Made by a program: the position numbers and the translations under genes. Below, one piece after another: positions 12,234 to 12,865 of a stretch of DNA of 12,865 bases. The stretch is from JBDSKH01 sp050245915 (GTDB lineage: Bacteria > Actinomycetota > Actinomycetes > Actinomycetales > Microbacteriaceae), in contig JBFWWZ010000060.1 of the NCBI GenBank assembly GCA_050245915.1, positions 1 through 12,865 of the forward strand. Direction: 5' to 3'. Each line of letters begins with the position of its first letter. Position 1 is the stretch's first letter. The notes under the pieces are model-generated. The model saw nothing but the letters and a program-made list of their open reading frames with translations, made no database searches and was not told the origin of the DNA.

Positions 12234-12865
12234 ACGGGGATCACGGCCTTCACTTCGAAGCCCGTGCCGGCCGGCCCCGCGCTCAGGTGCCCGCCCAGCA
12301 GCTCGGCGCGCTCGCGCATCCCGAGCAGGCCGCGCCCACCCGACTCGCTCGCCGTCTCGCCCTTGCCGTCGTCGCGGACGGACACGATGTACTCGTCGTC
12401 GACGCGGTCGAGGGTCACCTGGACGCGCTTCGCCCCGGTCGCGTGCCGGGACACGTTGGTCAACGACTCCTGGACGATCCGGTAGAGCGCCAGCTGCACC
12501 TGACCCGGCACCTCGGAGTGGGTAAGCCGGTCGTCCAGGTCGACCGCGATGGGGCTGCCGTCGACGAGGGCGGGCAGACGGTCGAGATCGGGCTCGGGCA
12601 CCAGCGGGGCGTCGATCGTAGCGCCCTCGGCGCGCAGCATCCCGAGCACCGAGCGCACCTCGTCGAGCGCCGACTTGCTGGTGTCCTTGATGCTGGCGAG
12701 CGCCTCCTTCGCCTTGTCGGGCTGTTTGTCCATGAGGTGCAGCCCTACGCCGGCCTGCACGTTGATCTGGCTGAGCGAGTGGGCGAGCACGTCGTGCAGT
12801 TCGCGGGCGATGCGCACGCGCTCCTCCTGCACCACGTTCACGCGCAGCTGCGACGCGAGGCGGCG
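12230..12865 (-). CDS. sensor histidine kinase, NarL/DesK type, C-terminal part
   Basis: Only the last 211 residues are in the window; the reading frame runs open through the right edge. The phosphorylation helix (HisKA_3) has VRIARELHDVLAHSLSQ (17-33 of the fragment) with His24 as the phospho-acceptor. The ATP-binding domain shows the N box VQESLTNVSRHATGA (131-145), the G1 region VRDDGKGE (163-170) and the G2 loop GGRGLLGMRERAELLGG (176-192). The GTG near 12841 is not a start: the upstream codons continue the conserved dimerisation helix. The sensor part with membrane segments is expected beyond the edge. It is coupled to the response regulator by a 4-base overlap; signal unknown. Confidence 0.93.
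   Translation of the reverse strand, partial: RRLASQLRVNVVQEERVRIARELHDVLAHSLSQINVQAGVGLHLMDKQPDKAKEALASIKDTSKSALDEVRSVLGMLRAEGATIDAPLVPEPDLDRLPALVDGSPIAVDLDDRLTHSEVPGQVQLALYRIVQESLTNVSRHATGAKRVQVTLDRVDDEYIVSVRDDGKGETASESGGRGLLGMRERAELLGGHLSAGPAGTGFEVKAVIPV

Noticed and set aside
12839..12841. GTG as the start of the histidine kinase
   Set aside because: The frame stays open to the window edge, and the preceding residues continue the dimerisation helix, so the gene is simply cut by the window.

Overview
This is a GC-rich stretch (roughly 70% by eye) with dense, mostly abutting genes, frequent GTG starts and no insertion sequences, phage genes or CRISPR arrays. The gene set fits a Microbacteriaceae-type actinobacterium, perhaps Microbacterium: a very large zinc-ribbon polytopic membrane protein, an actinobacterial-type peptide deformylase, AzlCD, a SHOCT-domain protein and an RraB-family protein. 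The genus is an inference from gene content and composition, not something proved here. The window reads as ordinary chromosome rather than an island.

Layout, left to right. Positions 1-171 are a non-coding leader packed with inverted repeats, followed on the plus strand by a TetR-family regulator (172-780), a small four-helix membrane protein (902-1234) and a 1228-residue membrane protein with an N-terminal four-cysteine zinc ribbon (1312-4998). The minus strand then carries a run read leftwards: a DMT-type permease (8978 to 7941), a GT4 glycosyltransferase (7898 to 6711), a tRNA with a CAU anticodon (6687 to 6614), an MFS transporter (6600 to 5386) and a small cupin (5389 to 5012). Peptide deformylase def (9019-9585, plus) is divergent from the DMT permease and convergent with azlCD (10617 to 9614, minus). 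Next come a SHOCT-domain membrane protein (10996 to 10685, minus), a 232-bp divergent spacer with a perfect 32-bp palindrome, an RraB-family gene (11229-11564, plus), and a NarL/DesR-type response regulator with its histidine kinase (minus, kinase cut by the right edge).

Several pairs look translationally coupled by 4-base overlaps: MFS/cupin (ATGA), azlC/azlD (GTGA) and kinase/regulator (ATGA). AzlC and AzlD should form one branched-chain amino-acid exporter; the kinase and regulator form one two-component system. The other genes have no obvious shared pathway.

The most striking pattern is regulatory. Five genes (1312, 8978, 9019, 10617, 11229) have a TANNNT hexamer ending 6 or 7 bases before the start codon and no convincing Shine-Dalgarno sequence, the expected layout of leaderless mRNAs. 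Genes at 902, 6600, 7898 and 10996 instead have clear ribosome-binding sites. Two of the leaderless promoters sit directly behind strong hairpins that occupy their -35 region, and two others (DMT permease and def) are back to back in 40 bp with each -10 lying where the other's -35 should be. No clearly new multi-gene system was found.
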